From: Apostichopus californicus
Lineage: Eukaryota; Echinodermata; Holothuroidea; Aspidochirotida; Stichopodidae
Length of the DNA: 64,000 nucleotides
Direction: 5' to 3'
NCBI GenBank assembly: GCA_020650975.1
Contig: JAIPMN010000818.1
Location: 1-64,000, forward strand
The notes under the pieces are model-generated. The model was not told the DNA's origin and made no database searches. It saw nothing but the letters and a program-made list of their open reading frames with translations. A program made the position numbers and the translations under genes. Shown here piece after piece: positions 45,736 to 60,010 of this stretch (position 1 is the stretch's first letter; every line of letters begins with the position of its first letter).

Positions 45736-48700
45736 TCTTTGAATTTCGTTTCTTAAACACTCATTCAAAAAGACAGAGAAAATAATTTTGTTTTATTAAA
45801 GATTGCAAAATAAGTTTGTAAGTTCCAAGAGCTAAATGATATTAAAGGAACAAAATTAATTGTTACATCATATTTCGGAAAGCGTTCATCCTGACATTAA
45901 GGAACTGTATAGGAAATGTACAGACTTGTGTCATAACTCCGTTGTTGAAAAAAATTTGTACAAAGAAATTTTCACTTCTGATGATGGACAATAATCATCT
46001 TGTTCTATTGAGACAAACGCTGTCTTATGTTAAATGATTTATCTATCAAGTGTAGTTTCTGAGGGAAAATACATTTAATATGAAAATAACATTTTCATGT
46101 TTGATAGTTACTGTTAGTTTTATTCTGTTGCTAATTTCTTGCTTTATTATGTATGAGTGTAATGGTGTAGAGAGATGCCATAGGGTTTTGTATATAGATT
46201 TGCAGTGTTATTCAGAGCAGTTTTTAGTTCAGTTAGCTTTTCATTTCTTGTTATTTTTTTCACCTTTTCATTTGATTGTGCATACTCAAATTATGCATAT
46301 AAGTACCTTTTGTTAATAATGTAATATGATTGGTAGTATCTCAAAACAATACTTTTAGAATGTAGAATTTTTTTGGCATTCGACTTTTGTAGAAGTCGTG
46401 TTTGAATTGTGTTACTGATATAAATTCATCGCACTCATTTAGATACGCAGTAGATATTAGTTTGAAATATATCTTATCTCAATTTTGCGGCAAACTCTTT
46501 CTAACGGGTGCCGAAAAGATGCAGCGTGATGTATGAGTAGTTTTCAATCTTGTGAGCTGTTCGTTGGAAATTAACAAACATGAGTCAAAAGATATCAGAA
46601 ACTTGACCTTTAACTCCTTATTGTGTTTTCCTTTAAAGACTATGTTTTTGTCAAGATATAATGAGGTAGGAAATAGGGAGAGAGGATGATGGTGGTCTCT
46701 GCAAAATGTTTGAAACTAATACTCAGAAGCTGGTCCTGGCAATCATGTGTTTGGGGTCTTTATGAGCACTATTAAACCATAACAAACTGAGCTCCATATG
46801 TTGTTCTGCATTCATTATGGGATACAAAAGTTACAGATGTAAACATGTGATTGTTTACATTAATATAATATATTTTAGATATATAATAAGACTGCTTAGT
46901 TCCTAAATTTAGGGTAGGCACTATCCTCTCTCTCTTTCCAAAAACACCTCTTATTTTTGGTCATATTTTCAAAATGTGTTGTTAAACAATGTTTATTTTT
47001 GGATGTAAAATGGTTAGTTCTACAAGCAATATTTTCTGCACAAATCTGACAGATATGCAATATGCATCACGTCTAGAATAATTAGAAAGCTTATCTATTT
47101 TATTAAACTTAAGTATAATCTGCGTATAAAACAAAAAAACTATATTCTGGGTTTACACCAAGTTATGCCTTGAAGTTTTGGTATCAAAATTCATACATAT
47201 ATCATTATAATATATTATCATGCTTTTATAATCTAGTCATATGTATATGTATTCAACATAAATCAAATACATGGTGCCTTTCTCCGACTTAAGCCTTTTG
47301 AAACAGAAATCTTTTATTCTTGGTGTAGTAATTTGAGGATATGTTTCATAAATATTCATGGGTGTCTCCCATGGGTTCCTAGAGACCTCTTCCATAGGTT
47401 CCTAGAGGACCTCCAACAACAAAAAATACCTTGCTTTTTGCCAAATGACCAGCAAAATGTTTTGTATTCATTTAAACGATACTTTTGTAACATCACACAT
47501 TTGTTTCATTTATTTCATTGTACTTATCATGTGGAGATTTGCTGCAATACATTTACGCTCATTTGCACATTCATCAAATATTTGCTTGGGAGTTGTCTAT
47601 TTCTTTTTCATTGTTTTTTTCTATTTTATTTTGTGTTTTTGTTTCGTTTTGTGTGCAAAATATCAAAAATGTCCATCAAAGTTTTAATTAAAATTACCAT
47701 AAATTCCCATCACTGCAGTAGTAATTCAACAACTTTAATTCAATAAATTTTCACAACTAAATTCATATCTTAAATCTAACGAAATTTCAAATTTTGCACC
47801 ATTCACATATCTATTTTCAAGTTTCCTTTTCCTTTGTACTTGTTTATTTTGTTATGTTTTATAATATTCCTATTGTTAATATTTAGGTCCAAAAATAAGC
47901 AAGAATCCCATTTTCACCTGCTGTATTTAAGAAAAATTATCAATTTCTTCCAAGAAAAAATATTTTAATTTTTCTATTAATGGGTTTCAAGAGAAAATTC
48001 ATGTGCGCAATGATCTACAACAGTCAGTCTTATGTAAGATTGAGTGTATGGCGCCACCATTAATCTAAGCTGTGTATCTCTTGCAAAGCTTGTTCAAAAG
48101 TCACATAACACAATAGCTAAAACACTGATTTTTCCTTAAAAACTATATCTAAAATATAAGAATATGAAATGTGACAGCCTGTTTATCATCGGATTGAATC
48201 TTTTTACTGGCCATTTAGGGACTGAAATGTCAGACAGTGCTCAGGGATATGATGATATCCGATTAACTTGTGTTTTATTTTGTCATTATGCTGCTTTATA
48301 TTTGACCTTAAATGACCTTTTAGCTATTAAAGTACTAGTGCAAGCCAAGGGATTGTTTTTCTGGGGCATTCAGGTTTTCATTCACCTCAAAATATCACAT
48401 TAACAAGCTGAAAATTGCTTATAGGTTCAGGCAAGAAAGAATTTCCTATTTCAGTAATGGACACTTTCTCGAAAAACGAATCTTCACTAGCCGTTAGAGT
48501 TAAGTTCTTTCGTCTCTTAATTTACAGTTCGATCTGTCAAGAAATTGGAATGTAAGAAACCAGGATTGAATTTTATTTGTTATAACTTGTTGATAACTTA
48601 CACATTGGAAGTTATTGCTGCTTTTCCCACTGTATGAATTGTTGCTACTCGACGTCCAATTCTGTATGCGTAGGTCTTTATCCCTCAGGAATTGATTGGA

Positions 48701-51700
48701 TTTTATGTATGTTTATGTAGAAAGAAGTTGTTGCATTTACCCCTGTAATGCCCCAACCAACCTCCCCTCCCCCCGTCATCATTTCACTTCTTGAACAGAG
48801 ACTGATGTTTGTGGCAAATGGATCATAATTATGTTAGCTTAAAGCTAACAGCTTAAACATTCTTCAACTTTCATCTTCTTCAAGGACATGCTCTATAAAA
48901 AAAATTGCTTGCAGTCATAGGTGGAAAGATCTTACACCCTCCCTCCCACTTACCTTACCCATGGATTCAAAATGCAGAACCTCTCTGTTTGTCCTTTAAT
49001 AACCTGGATCCACTAAATACCCATTTCTTGTGTGATGCAATTTCCTCCATCAACACTAATGAAACTACTTAGGAAGGCTATGGTACACCTGATTTGGCAA
49101 TGTGTACTTTTATTAGAATTGGAGGCAAACCAAGTCGATATTAGTCAAAACCGATTGCCTTTGACTTCCGCTTCTATTTCTGGTCACACCAATGTTTATG
49201 TGATTTCTAAGATTTCCTTGGAAAGATTATGCTGTTGCTTTAGTGTGATTGTATCCATTAGAAATATCCATTCACTGGCTTAAACTGGTTTTCTTTCGTA
49301 TGACCACTGTATCAACCTAAAAGGTTTTCGAAAGTCTTAGAACTGCCTTTTCGGGTGAATTTGTCCACCAAATTATTATGAGATATGTTTTAATATTAAT
49401 AATAACCTGCAAAGGTTTGCAATAAAACAAATCATAACATTCAATTTGTGGTACAAAATATCGTCCTATAGTGGATTAAACAATTAATAAGGAACTTCCA
49501 GAATGCTTCTTACCCCAAAGATCTCTCTGTTACATATTAGGATATCCAATCAAGTGTGAATAAAGTTAGACGACTTGTAAGAATTAGGTTTTTAATATGT
49601 TAAACCTGAACTCAAATGTAACTTTTCACTCTGTGTTAGCTCGTTCAGTGGTTGCGTCTGATGTGAATGACTGCTCTGTCGTACAATAGTTACGATCTCC
49701 GATCGATTTACGATCTCTTACGATACACCGCAACTTTACTATTGCCCCTTGGACAAACATGCATGAAGATGCCATCAGGGGAAACAAAATTACCTTAAAC
49801 CTTTTCCAAATAGCCTTTATGCAATTGTAACTCCCAGTATCCCACTTCTGGACTATGCATACCAAGATTCAGACTAAACTTGTATGAGTTAGTTTAAACT
49901 AATTTTGAAGAGATTTCAAGCAAATAATAACTCATTTTTATCAGCTTTCAAGCATATAATAACAAAAGTTTATAAATACATTGTACTTTTCCCCATTCTC
50001 ATGTTGCTTGATGACTGTCATATGGTTAACACAGAGGAGTGATCACTAGGGACTTGTGTGCTTTTAGCACAGTGACAAAGGGTTTCATAAACGGGTGTTG
50101 GTTCTTTCACTTATCTTAATTTTTTAGTTTTTTTTTTTACTTTTGTTGATGTTAAGTCATTTAGACAACATCTGAGAAATAATCCTGTCAATAACAAAAA
50201 GTATCATAGATTGTCAGGAACTTTGCTTTGAGTAAATGTTTGTGTTCTGCTGATAGTTCTTTCAATGATGTTTCCCTTAACTGTTCTTTAACTTTTCAAG
50301 TGGAAGTTTTGCTATTTGAAGGGGGGATGGGGATGGGTGGGAGAAGTCTTTCATATTGTGAGGTGGGGGTGGGATGGATAGACATTCTCTGTTTTGGAAG
50401 TATTCACATAGTATTATAAAAATTCAATGTTGGCAGATTTAATCTCATGACATTCAGTGACTGTCTTTCAAGAACTTAAAAAGTGGTAGATAGCAGAGAT
50501 CATAAACTTGATGAGTTTGGATAATAATGTTGTCATCATTTCTATTAAATCTGTCAGAAAAATCTATCCATTCAATGCTTTGTATTCACTGTGAAGGTAT
50601 TCACTGAACATGAAATTTACATTGTGCAACACCCTGAAACTTGGTCGGTTCAAACTGGTAGGCTAGGTCTCTCGATGCTATGTATTGAGAAACCACGGAA
50701 CAAATTTGATATCTGAAATATGATATAGGTTGCCATAATGTTCGTTAGCCAGTACACAGGACAAATTAAAACACCACAAGTGAATCTGAAGGTAATATTT
50801 AAATACTCCTCCATTACATACTCTTACTGCTCTCCCCTTTGAATGAAAAGAGAAAACTTGACTGGTTTGAACATTGCAGATGATAACAGAACTTAGTTTA
50901 CTGGTGACAGTTTGAGATTTTGCCTTGATGGAAGTGGGGAGATCTGGAAAGGAGGGTGGAGGGGAGGGGGAGGGAAGGGTGAACATTTTGTTGGAGTTAT
51001 ACCGTGTCTGTACTTTTCAGGGAGAAAAATGAAAACTGAATGCCACAGAAACCCATATGTTCTGTCTCTATTTTCTTCTGAGAATAATTCATGAATGCAA
51101 ATCATAAAACAATGAAAAGATAACAAAGACACAAAAGAATTTGACAATTAATCTTGTTTTCTTTTACTTTTAATGTGAGCCATCTTTACTTGAGAACTGA
51201 GGAAACAGAAGGGAACTTACCTTTAAGGAACTGTCAGCTTTATTCCTCGTCTTGTTGATACTTTCAGTAAACATATGCAAGTCTACAAAACACCAATGTC
51301 TGGTCTTATTGGTATTGTGTGTTTGAGTTTGTCATACTCCATCTTGAAAAAACTAAGTTATGATTAATACTTCCTGGTTAACAGATAAACAGTCGTCAGG
51401 CATAGGTTAACATTGCAAGTAAATTCCGTCTCCAGCAGTTTGGCAAAATTGGCTCTCTCTGTCACAAACTCTGATCCTTTCCCTGCACAACATGTCTTGA
51501 ACCCCCCCTCCATTCCAACCCCTGCAAAAAATAGCTTATGTGGATAATGAAAGTTTTTTATAAACAAAAGTATTTTGCACACCAAAATTTGCTTGAATTT
51601 TCCCTGCAGGTACTAAATACACTAATCTGTCAAAATGGAATAACAATATTCACGTTTTAAGATCTTTTGTGAGTAAACAACTGGTTGTGTACCGATGTGG

Positions 51701-52049
51701 ACAATTGTTAAGCATATTTGCAATACACAGCTTATTTATATCTAGTCCAACCGAGCAGCTCAGTGAATTCTTGTAATTTCTAAGATTCTAAAGAATATTT
51801 CTTTAAGTGATTTCTTTGGTATTATTTATTCACTTTATATTTCACTGGTAAGTCAAGTTTTGTCAAAATTATAGTAAAACAAGAAACATATTAGCACTAT
51901 AGCTACAAACTGACTTTCCTTTACATTCCGTTTCTATTCGAAAAAAATTGTTCATGCACAAATTTCTTCCGCTTGTCTGCCCTTAGGCCTTACGTGTGGT
52001 ATCTGATACCGATTGAAAGGTATGGTTGTTTAGTCCAATTGTGTTTTCA
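45736..52049. other. 6.3 kb with no recognisable gene
   Basis: AT-rich sequence with no long coding-like frame and no Ig signature on either strand. A 16 bp segment (ggttcctagagacctc) is doubled near 47375-47412. G-rich runs occur near 50320-50375 and 50945-50975. It may be intron, 3' UTR plus flank, or intergenic DNA. Confidence 0.5.
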
Positions 52050-52730
52050 TACCTATTAATGGGATATAATCATTTCATATATACACAGCAAAAAGAGATA
52101 TTATCATTCCATACATGCTTTAAGGATATGTATTATACTTTCGCATATTAAAGGATATTATTGTTTCGTTCATATTAAAGGGATATTAGACCTATATTTT
52201 CATAAATATTGAACCGCTGTTAAACTTTCATGTATTAAAAGATATTATAGTTTCGTACATATTACGGGATATTAGGTCTATAGTTTCATACATATTAAAC
52301 TGCCCTTATACTTCTCACATATTAAAGGATGTTATAGTTCCATACATATTAAACTGCCCTTATACTTTTTATGCATTAAAGGATATTATAGTTCCGTACA
52401 TATTACAGGATATAAGGTCTATAGTTTCATACATATTAAACTGCCGTTATACTTCTCACGTATAAAGGATATTATAGTTTCGTACAAATAAAAGGAATAT
52501 TAGGGCCTATAGTTTTATACATTAAACTGCTGTTATAAATACTTTTCACTTCTTAAAGGATATTGTAGTATTGAACATGTTAACAGGGATATTAGGCCTA
52601 TAGTTTCATACATATTAAATGGGTGTGATACTTTTCACGTATTAATGGATATTATAGTTTCATATATACTAAACAGATATTATACTTTTGCATATTAAAG
52701 GATATTATTTGTTTGTACATGTTAAAGGAT
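52050..52730. repeat. Degenerate AT-rich repeat region, about 0.7 kb
   Basis: Variants of ttcatacatattaaactgcc, cttctcacatattaaaggat and attatagtttcgtacatatt alternate through the region, with overall spacing of very roughly 60-130 bp and many small indels. Each unit is itself a near-repeat of a ~30 bp motif (catattaaaggatattata). Confidence 0.8.
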
Positions 52731-55640
52731 GGGGTCTCAGACAATTAATTTTTTATTCAAGAGGGTCAGCAGGATGCTAGTTTCATTTAGCTGTACAAAA
52801 ACATTACAGTCAATATTTGAAATTATAAAACACTGCTAATAGTATATCCCTTTAATGTGACACCTACAGCACACTATATGTTATAAATTCATCCTATATA
52901 TTATATATTATTTCTGCTTTCACACCACATGACAGTACCTGATCATCTATGTAGTAGGTATCTGGGGAAGAATTTAGCGCTTAGGATTTGTCTAGCAGTT
53001 TTGCAGGCTCTGAATTTGGTCACTTAAAAAATTCTATGGTTTCTGTGTAAAAAACACTGCTATACATCTTTTGCACATTTTGTATAGCAGTTTGCGATGA
53101 GATGCAGGATTAATTACTCACTGGGTATGCAATGATTATCCCCTGTGTAAAATAAAGTTACTGTTAAGGAAACCTCATATTCAGACAGGAAAATAGGTAG
53201 AAATAGAACAATAAGGTTTGAGGAACTACTTCAACAAGAATAGTTTACCATAAGTTACATTAAAAATGCATGCATTTTGTGGTAAACAACTTTCCAAATG
53301 TTGCAACCAGTTTGTCTATGCCTTTAGTCATCTAAGAGAGAGAGTTAGAGAGAGGAGGGGGGTGTGGGGGGTTAACTATCTCTGTCTTTCACTCATGGCA
53401 TTTTAGCCGAAAAATGAACCACATGTAGACATTTAGATGTTGGGAGGGAAAGAAGAAATTAAAGAATACCAGTATTGTTGATTCATTATTTCAGACCATT
53501 AAAAACCCATTTTCACAAAGCAGCTTTTATTATTCACTACAAAAGGACTCTGTAGAACTCAGTGGCCCAATTAGTATTGGCAAAAAAATTCAAAAGATGA
53601 TAATTTGGACAGCTTTTGAAATCAAAGGGTTCCTGGAGTAATATCTGGATTTAATTTCACACTGTCAAATCAAGTCCCACATTCAGCTGAGAGATGTCTT
53701 ATACCTGAAAGTATCTTTATCAGCATGTTTAGATACAATCAGGCAGTCACTGGAAAGTATTAAACATGGTTAGATGTTTAAAGCACAAGGAAACACTTTT
53801 CTAAAGAAAATCTGGCCAAATATGTTATTGACATCTACAATCAAAACGATATAGCTATTTTATGTGATAGCCTGTGAAAACAACAACAGCAGCTTAACAT
53901 TCTACAAAAAAGGTTGCTTGGTTTGGTTGGCTATTTTGTAGCTTGAAATCACTTGAAAGTACAAAATTATTAAATGCATGGAAAGAACAACTACAGCAGT
54001 GTAAATAATCTTAAGTTGACTAGTTTATTCAAAATTCTTTGTAATGCAAATAAATCCTATTTGGTGTTAGTTGAAATTTGTGCTATAAATACCACTCTTC
54101 AATTCTTTGACTCACTTTTTCACCAAGAAAAAACACACCCATACTTGATGTTTCTTTCCCTTGTGACTGTTCAATAACTTCAGTTACAGTAAGAAAAGCA
54201 AACCCATTGCTCAAGTATGAAATAAACCATTGAATATTGATTAATTTAATTTAAATAATCCTAGCCTCGTTAAACTAGTTACCTTTATTGTGAAATCAAT
54301 TAGACTCTGAAGTTTCCATTCTTTGTCTCCTTGTTGTTTTTTAATTTCAGTGGCCTTCAGTCCCAAAATGTTACTTCCAGTTTGCTCATGCTTCATCTCT
54401 GTACTCACATTTATACTTCAATGTTCCCCGGGAGATCCTTCGGAGCAAACTGTGTACATCATCTGTAATATTGACAACATGCAACAAAACATACTTTTGT
54501 GTGCTCCATCTTAGAGCCACATTTTATATCGGTATATGGAATCATTTATCATAACTTATTTTGAATGCATCGTAAACATTGTTGTGTTTCTTTGCAACTT
54601 GATGTATCAATCAGACAGCTGGGGAAAGGGCATGGGAAGGACAGGAGGGCGGGGGGGGGGGGTGGAGAGAAGGGGGAATATAACTGTACATATGGACAAC
54701 GTTTTAAATTTCAGAAAAATGCACCACATTGTAAATCAAGCTGGTTTGTTATTTAACAAACACTCGTGATCTGCTTGGTTTTGATTTTCATAACAACATT
54801 GTCGCATTAGCTCAAAGCAATCTATTGATGAAAATACATTCAGTTTGTAATATGCAAATCAGGCTAGATCCATAAGTGCATCATATCTAAGAAGGTTATT
54901 TGTAGGGGTTTTAGGCCTTGGCAAAATGTTGATATCTGTCATGAAATTAAAAGACAAAAAATTGTTAACAGCTTGCTGATCTATTGCAAGAAAAATGTTT
55001 AGGTAATTGTATTTAACCGAAGAGGACAGAATCTTCGTCAGACAAAGAATAAATGAAAATTACAGAAGTCAGACTTTTTCTTGAGAAACTTTAAAACATC
55101 TGATGTGGTGCTAATGCAACCTAAACAGAATAATATTTTTCTGATGTTTATGTGCATTGGAGGAGAAACATTTTTATCGCAAAACTACATTCATATTTGA
55201 TTCTCATATTTCCATTTATCCCTGATTTTTTTGGGTCCCAGCCCTGTACCATTGCTATACTATGATCTAAATCAATGTACCTTTCATCTGGTACTATATA
55301 TAAAAACCTTTGCCTTTTCTTTGTGTTGGTGAAGTAAATCTTTTATACAAACAACCTACAATGGTGATTACCTCTTCCTTCACCGCCTTTACGGACATTG
55401 CTTTCTGAGTCTCTAATCTACGTCATCATCCTTGTCATCCGCATGCTAAAGTTGTTTAATTTGCAATTATTTTGTGTAATCCTCTCATAATGTTTGTTTT
55501 GAAGTACTTTTTTCGTGCTCGTTTGTGGGTAAATGATCTGTATGGTAAATGTTGTTGTGTATGTTGGATATAAAAGGGGTTTAACACCTCTGGACTGGTG
55601 GTCGAATTAAATGAAGAATCACAATACTGTAGAGTGTGAT
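52731..55640. other. 2.9 kb with no recognisable gene
   Basis: AT-rich, with a long G-run near 54649-54662 and (ga)-rich bits near 53335-53360. An acceptor-like tttaatttcag at 54340-54350 is followed by an open frame in phase 0, but its residues look random. Confidence 0.5.
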
Positions 55641-55980
55641 GTGTAGATGGAGCCATACAGAGTCCAGATAAACTATCAGGCCTGTCATCAGCAAGGAGCT
55701 ACAGGGGTTAGAGACAGAGAGAGAGAGAGAGAGGTGGAGAGAGAAGTAAAACAGAGAAGAACAGAAGGAAAGGAGGAGGAAGAAGAGAAAAAGAAAAGAA
55801 ACATTTTATTTCCAGACAGAAGATCAGTACAGAGATGGAGCAAAATGCCTACTGGTGGAAAGTGTCACCTTCTACCAACATTTTGTAAGTTATCTCCTGT
55901 GGAACAAGAAAGAAAAGGAAAGGTCTCTCAACCAATTTTAAAGTTTAAATTTTGTTTTGTTTTTATATTTATGCTCTAAT
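55640..55980 (+). other. Purine-rich low-complexity stretch with open frame
   Basis: A 110-codon frame from the ATG at 55647 is dominated by a (ga)n/gaagga run (55718-55800), giving Arg-Glu and Lys-Glu repeats. No homology or splice context is convincing, so it is recorded as a simple-sequence region rather than a gene. Confidence 0.5.
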
Positions 55981-57343
55981 TTAGTCATCTCATCATTACA
56001 GGTTCTTTGTAATGATGACCTTTTAATTAATTAATGTAATTCTAAACAATCTCATATTTTTCACTTTCAAATCAGTCAGATTTGAAAATTCTATTGGTTG
56101 TGTTTAGTAACTCTGAGGTTTGTTGGTATGTTTTTTCCGCATCATTCATGCCTTTTTTTGAGATGGGAGAGGGGGGGGGGGCGGAAGTTGATGAGACTTA
56201 AGATGGCATCAATCCATCCAGCCTATAAATATAATCTTTGGTTCAATGACGACACCAAATTGCAGGAGTTGCATCAAACTTGTTTGGAGATTGGATAGAA
56301 AAAGTTGTGATGGTTGCTTTTATCCTGTCGAAAGAGAAAAGAATATTGTTTGAGCAGACAGTAAATACAACATATGACACACAACTAGTGGCAGAGTTAT
56401 GGCCTGAACAGTAAACTGCAAGACTTTGAGTATAAATTAATCAATTGATTTTCATTAGGAAAAATGAAATTAAACTACAATTAAGAGGTGAAAAATTGCA
56501 TTTGTCCTATATACAGCATACTTCTATTGTAACAATTAAATTGACATTGCTCTCATCTAATAATAAAGATGGTTGCAACTTAAATTTAATGAAGCAATTA
56601 AAACTCAAATCTGTCACCACAACACAATCATTTTCATCTCTCCCCATAAGAAGTTACCTTTGACATTTCTTCTGTTAAAACCTGATCGTTCGCTCGCTCG
56701 CTTTACCACCCAAGACTACTTAATGTAGATTTTATTTACACAGTATGGTATGTAACAATGGATGTGATCCATGTTGTGTTTGATACATACTGGTACAATC
56801 TTGGAGAACTATATTCATGTACTCGTCTTCTGTTTACCTCTAAAACACCTCATATAGCTTAGCACCTGTCGTTGGCCTTGGAGGGGGGCAAGGCAAAGAT
56901 AGGCAGTAACGTTCCTCCTCGTCATGAGAAATGAAGCATCTAGCAACAGGAGTAAGGTTTATGATTACCCAGCTACAAAAATGTTTCTCTGTGGGACGAG
57001 AGCTGTGTCAACAACAGCTGTTATTTCAAACCTTTTCTCTTTTCTGATCATTTGTCTCTATGCTCGTCAATGTCTAATGGTTAACCACAGGAGAATTTCA
57101 TCGTGGGTAGACGAGATAACCTGGTTTAATGCAAAGGTTGAAAGCTAGGCAAACAAGGTGGTAAATATGTATGATAACATAAAAGTGAAATTATAAATAG
57201 TAAATCATTATCAAAGTTTACAAGTCTTCCAGTTTTAAATTATTATTTTCTGCTTCTTCCATTCCTTTTTTCTCATTTTAAAAGTATCACTAGTTGTGTT
57301 GGATGTAAAGGAAAATAACCTGCACATTGTTATACTGTTACAC
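55981..57343. other. 1.4 kb with no recognisable gene
   Basis: AT-rich sequence with a G-run near 56168-56181; nothing else supported. Confidence 0.5.
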
Positions 57344-57714
57344 TTAAAGGGTGTGAAGACTCGCGCAAAAAGAAACTTCTAATGCCGGTAATCTGACCTA
57401 GTTTCGAATGAGGTGTAACAGAAGTGTTAGACACCACCATCGATCCCAGAAAATACGCACACAGCTTGCTACCTTCGTAAGTAGACACTAGTGTACAGTC
57501 AGTACATACAGCTGCGGTCAATACCCACAGCACAGTATACAAATGATACAGCGATGGACATCTCAGGTCCAGCTAAAGATAACAATTAAGGTATCACGTT
57601 TCATTACTGTCTGCATTTTGTAGCGACAAGCAGAAAACTTCACTTGCAAGCAACGGAAAGTTAACTTTTTCAGAGCGCGGCACTCGGTTTGGGGCGAGTC
57701 TTCAATGCCTTTAA
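57344..57714. mobile_element. TTAA-flanked MITE, 363 bp
   Basis: TTAA at 57344-57347 and 57711-57714 bracket an element that begins agggtgtgaagactcgc and ends gcgagtcttcaatgcct. The 17-base ends are inverted repeats with 14 matches. TTAA duplication is typical of piggyBac-type elements, but the terminal bases are not classical for piggyBac. It has no coding capacity. Confidence 0.72.
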
Positions 57715-58344
57715 AAGTTAATAAAATGATTTTCTACCATTATCCTTGATGCTTCGGTCTCCCTAGGTGACAGATGATGGAGATAGCTTTTGTCAATCAA
57801 GTTTTCTCTGGGAAATGAAGAACCTCATGCACGACAAGAAATGTTCTTCAACTAGGAGAAAAAAAAACAATTTAAACTTTTGTAGATGAAAAAGGGAATT
57901 CTTACTTATCGTGTTGTAGCATTCAGTCAGTGCCAAATTGTGCAAGTATTAGGCATCCTGACACTGTCTAGCCTGAATTGTGGAATCTCGTTCAATTGTT
58001 TTCATGGAAGGAAGGTGGGGGAGGGGGTGATTGGGTGGGAATGGGGAATTAGCTGCCACCATATTATACCTACACTCAGTTTGGTAGGTCTTCGTTGTTT
58101 AAGCAAACGCAAAGAAAATTTTGTGCCCCACAGATTTAAATTTATGTTTTATTCGTTTAATTTGCAAGATGTTGTAATTTGTGAGTTTAGCCAAGAATAA
58201 TAGCAACAGATAGTTTTATATTATATATTATGTTTCTTTAACCGTCAAAACTGATGATCAAGTAGGATCATAAGGGTTCTAAGTTTTGGCTTCTGTAGAA
58301 GATTACAACAGATTATTGGTTAGTTATTAGGGTACAGAAGAGTG

Positions 58345-58751
58345 GTTGAAGACAGTGGCGGAGCCTCCATACAGTCAGAGGGGGCGGATGCCCCCCCTGA
58401 CGGACAAAAATGGACTGCTGGCGCCCTTTTCAGCTTTTTACCCCTTTTACTTATTCGCGATTATTGACTTTTTTATTGCACTCTCAAATACCTATTAACA
58501 TTTTCACATTTTGTTGGTGTAATTTTCTGACAAAATGGCGATGACACCTATTTATTCTTCATTTATCTGCAAATTATTAAGGCCCGGAAAGGGTCTTTTC
58601 CGGCGATCTAGGGAGTATCTTTATTCCAAAAATTTCTGTACGCTCCGCACCAACCTGTGGTGGGGCTCCGCTTAGATAGTGTCGAAAGCGCCCCTACAGG
58701 ACATTCTCGCCCTCCCTGACCAATACCCCTAGCTCTGCCACTGGTTGAAGA
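58345..58751. mobile_element. hAT-type MITE with perfect 8 bp target duplication
   Basis: Element 58353-58743 (391 bp) starts cagtggcggagc and ends gctctgccactg (11 of 12 inverted match). The 8-mer gttgaaga flanks both sides exactly (58345-58352, 58744-58751). Its GC-richer interior stands out from the surroundings. It encodes no transposase. Confidence 0.88.
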
Positions 58752-59870
58752 TATGGGCAACCCCTGATTTCATTTGATTTAATCAGTTTGCTCTCAAACT
58801 GCAATGAATCATTTGGCTAATGGATAAAATCAATACACAGAAGCTTACCTGGGGAGCCCCTTGTTTCATCTAATAGAATAGTTTGATAAGAAAACCGCAA
58901 CAGATTATGTAGCTGGATAAAAGTAGTACAAAGACACATGGTAGGGAGTCACGCATTGCATGTAATGGAATAGTCTCTGCTTACGAAAGGCAACAAATTA
59001 TTTGGTTTTACTCTTTGTACAGTCTACTATAAAACTCCAACACACAATGCATGCTGCTGGATATGAAACTCATTGTACAAAAGACAAACCTACAATGCTC
59101 GAGAGTGTGGTTCGGGGGCCTCTTACAGTGTTCTGATTATGTCGTTAGTCATTCGCCAGACTTAATTAGATGTGGTTTAAAGTTTTGAAGTGATTTTTAA
59201 CTTGTGGCTACTAGCATATTGCATTCCAGAGGGAGAAAAGCTAATTACGCTGCCAGATAATGAAAATAAATATGCCAGGACTTTTTTGCAATACGAAAGC
59301 CAGCAATGGGTGCATGACCAATATACTGTAAGGGTTCATATTCCTGGTGATAAGAGATGATCTGGTGACATCAGATAATGATTAAGGATAATGAAATTTA
59401 TTTTCAAGTTATATCTGACGATTAAATTGTAAGAGGATACCAAGGGCTAGATGTATAGGCCTACAGCTGTATGGGAGCATGTGTGGTAGGCTACAGATGC
59501 TCTTGTTGATGTCTGGTTCAGTTATAAGTGATAAATGGAGAGGATGGTATTTTGGAGGATGAGTTGGTTGGAGAGAACAGAAGACAGAATATGGGTGAAA
59601 GCTGTGTTTCATTTCTAACTGATTACTGGTTTTAGCTAATACCCGTAAAAAATGTTAACAAATATAATCAAATTATCACCTTGAAGAAAAAAATGCAGTA
59701 AATGGATCAGGATGTCAATTTAAAAATCCTAAGACACAGCTGTTTCATTGTTCTTTGATTAAGTTCTTATTCATGTTTAATGTCAAGTCAATGTTATGTT
59801 AGCAATCAACTTAAGGAAATGCAACCACCCTCCATCAAAATTAGAAGCTTACTCATTTTACTCAATGGAC

Positions 59871-60010
59871 CATCCTTCCTCCTTCCCTCCTTCCCTCCCT
59901 CTCTCCTTCACAATTGTTCTGTCTTTTTCTTACCATTCATCCCTCCCTCTCTTCCTTCCTTCCTCTCCCTCTTTCCATGTCCCTCTCCATCCCTCTCCAT
60001 CATCCTCCCC
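59871..60010. repeat. Polypyrimidine (CCTT/CCCT)n tract
   Basis: About 140 bases almost entirely C and T on the + strand, interrupted near 59910-59940. Confidence 0.85.

Noticed and set aside
54351-54545. A further exon of the giant gene after tttaatttcag
   Set aside because: Frame is open in phase 0 but residues look random, Cys-rich and unlike any domain here, with no clear donor.
55647-55979. A 110-codon gene
   Set aside because: Mostly driven by a (ga)n and gaagga run; the rest has no domain or convincing splice context.
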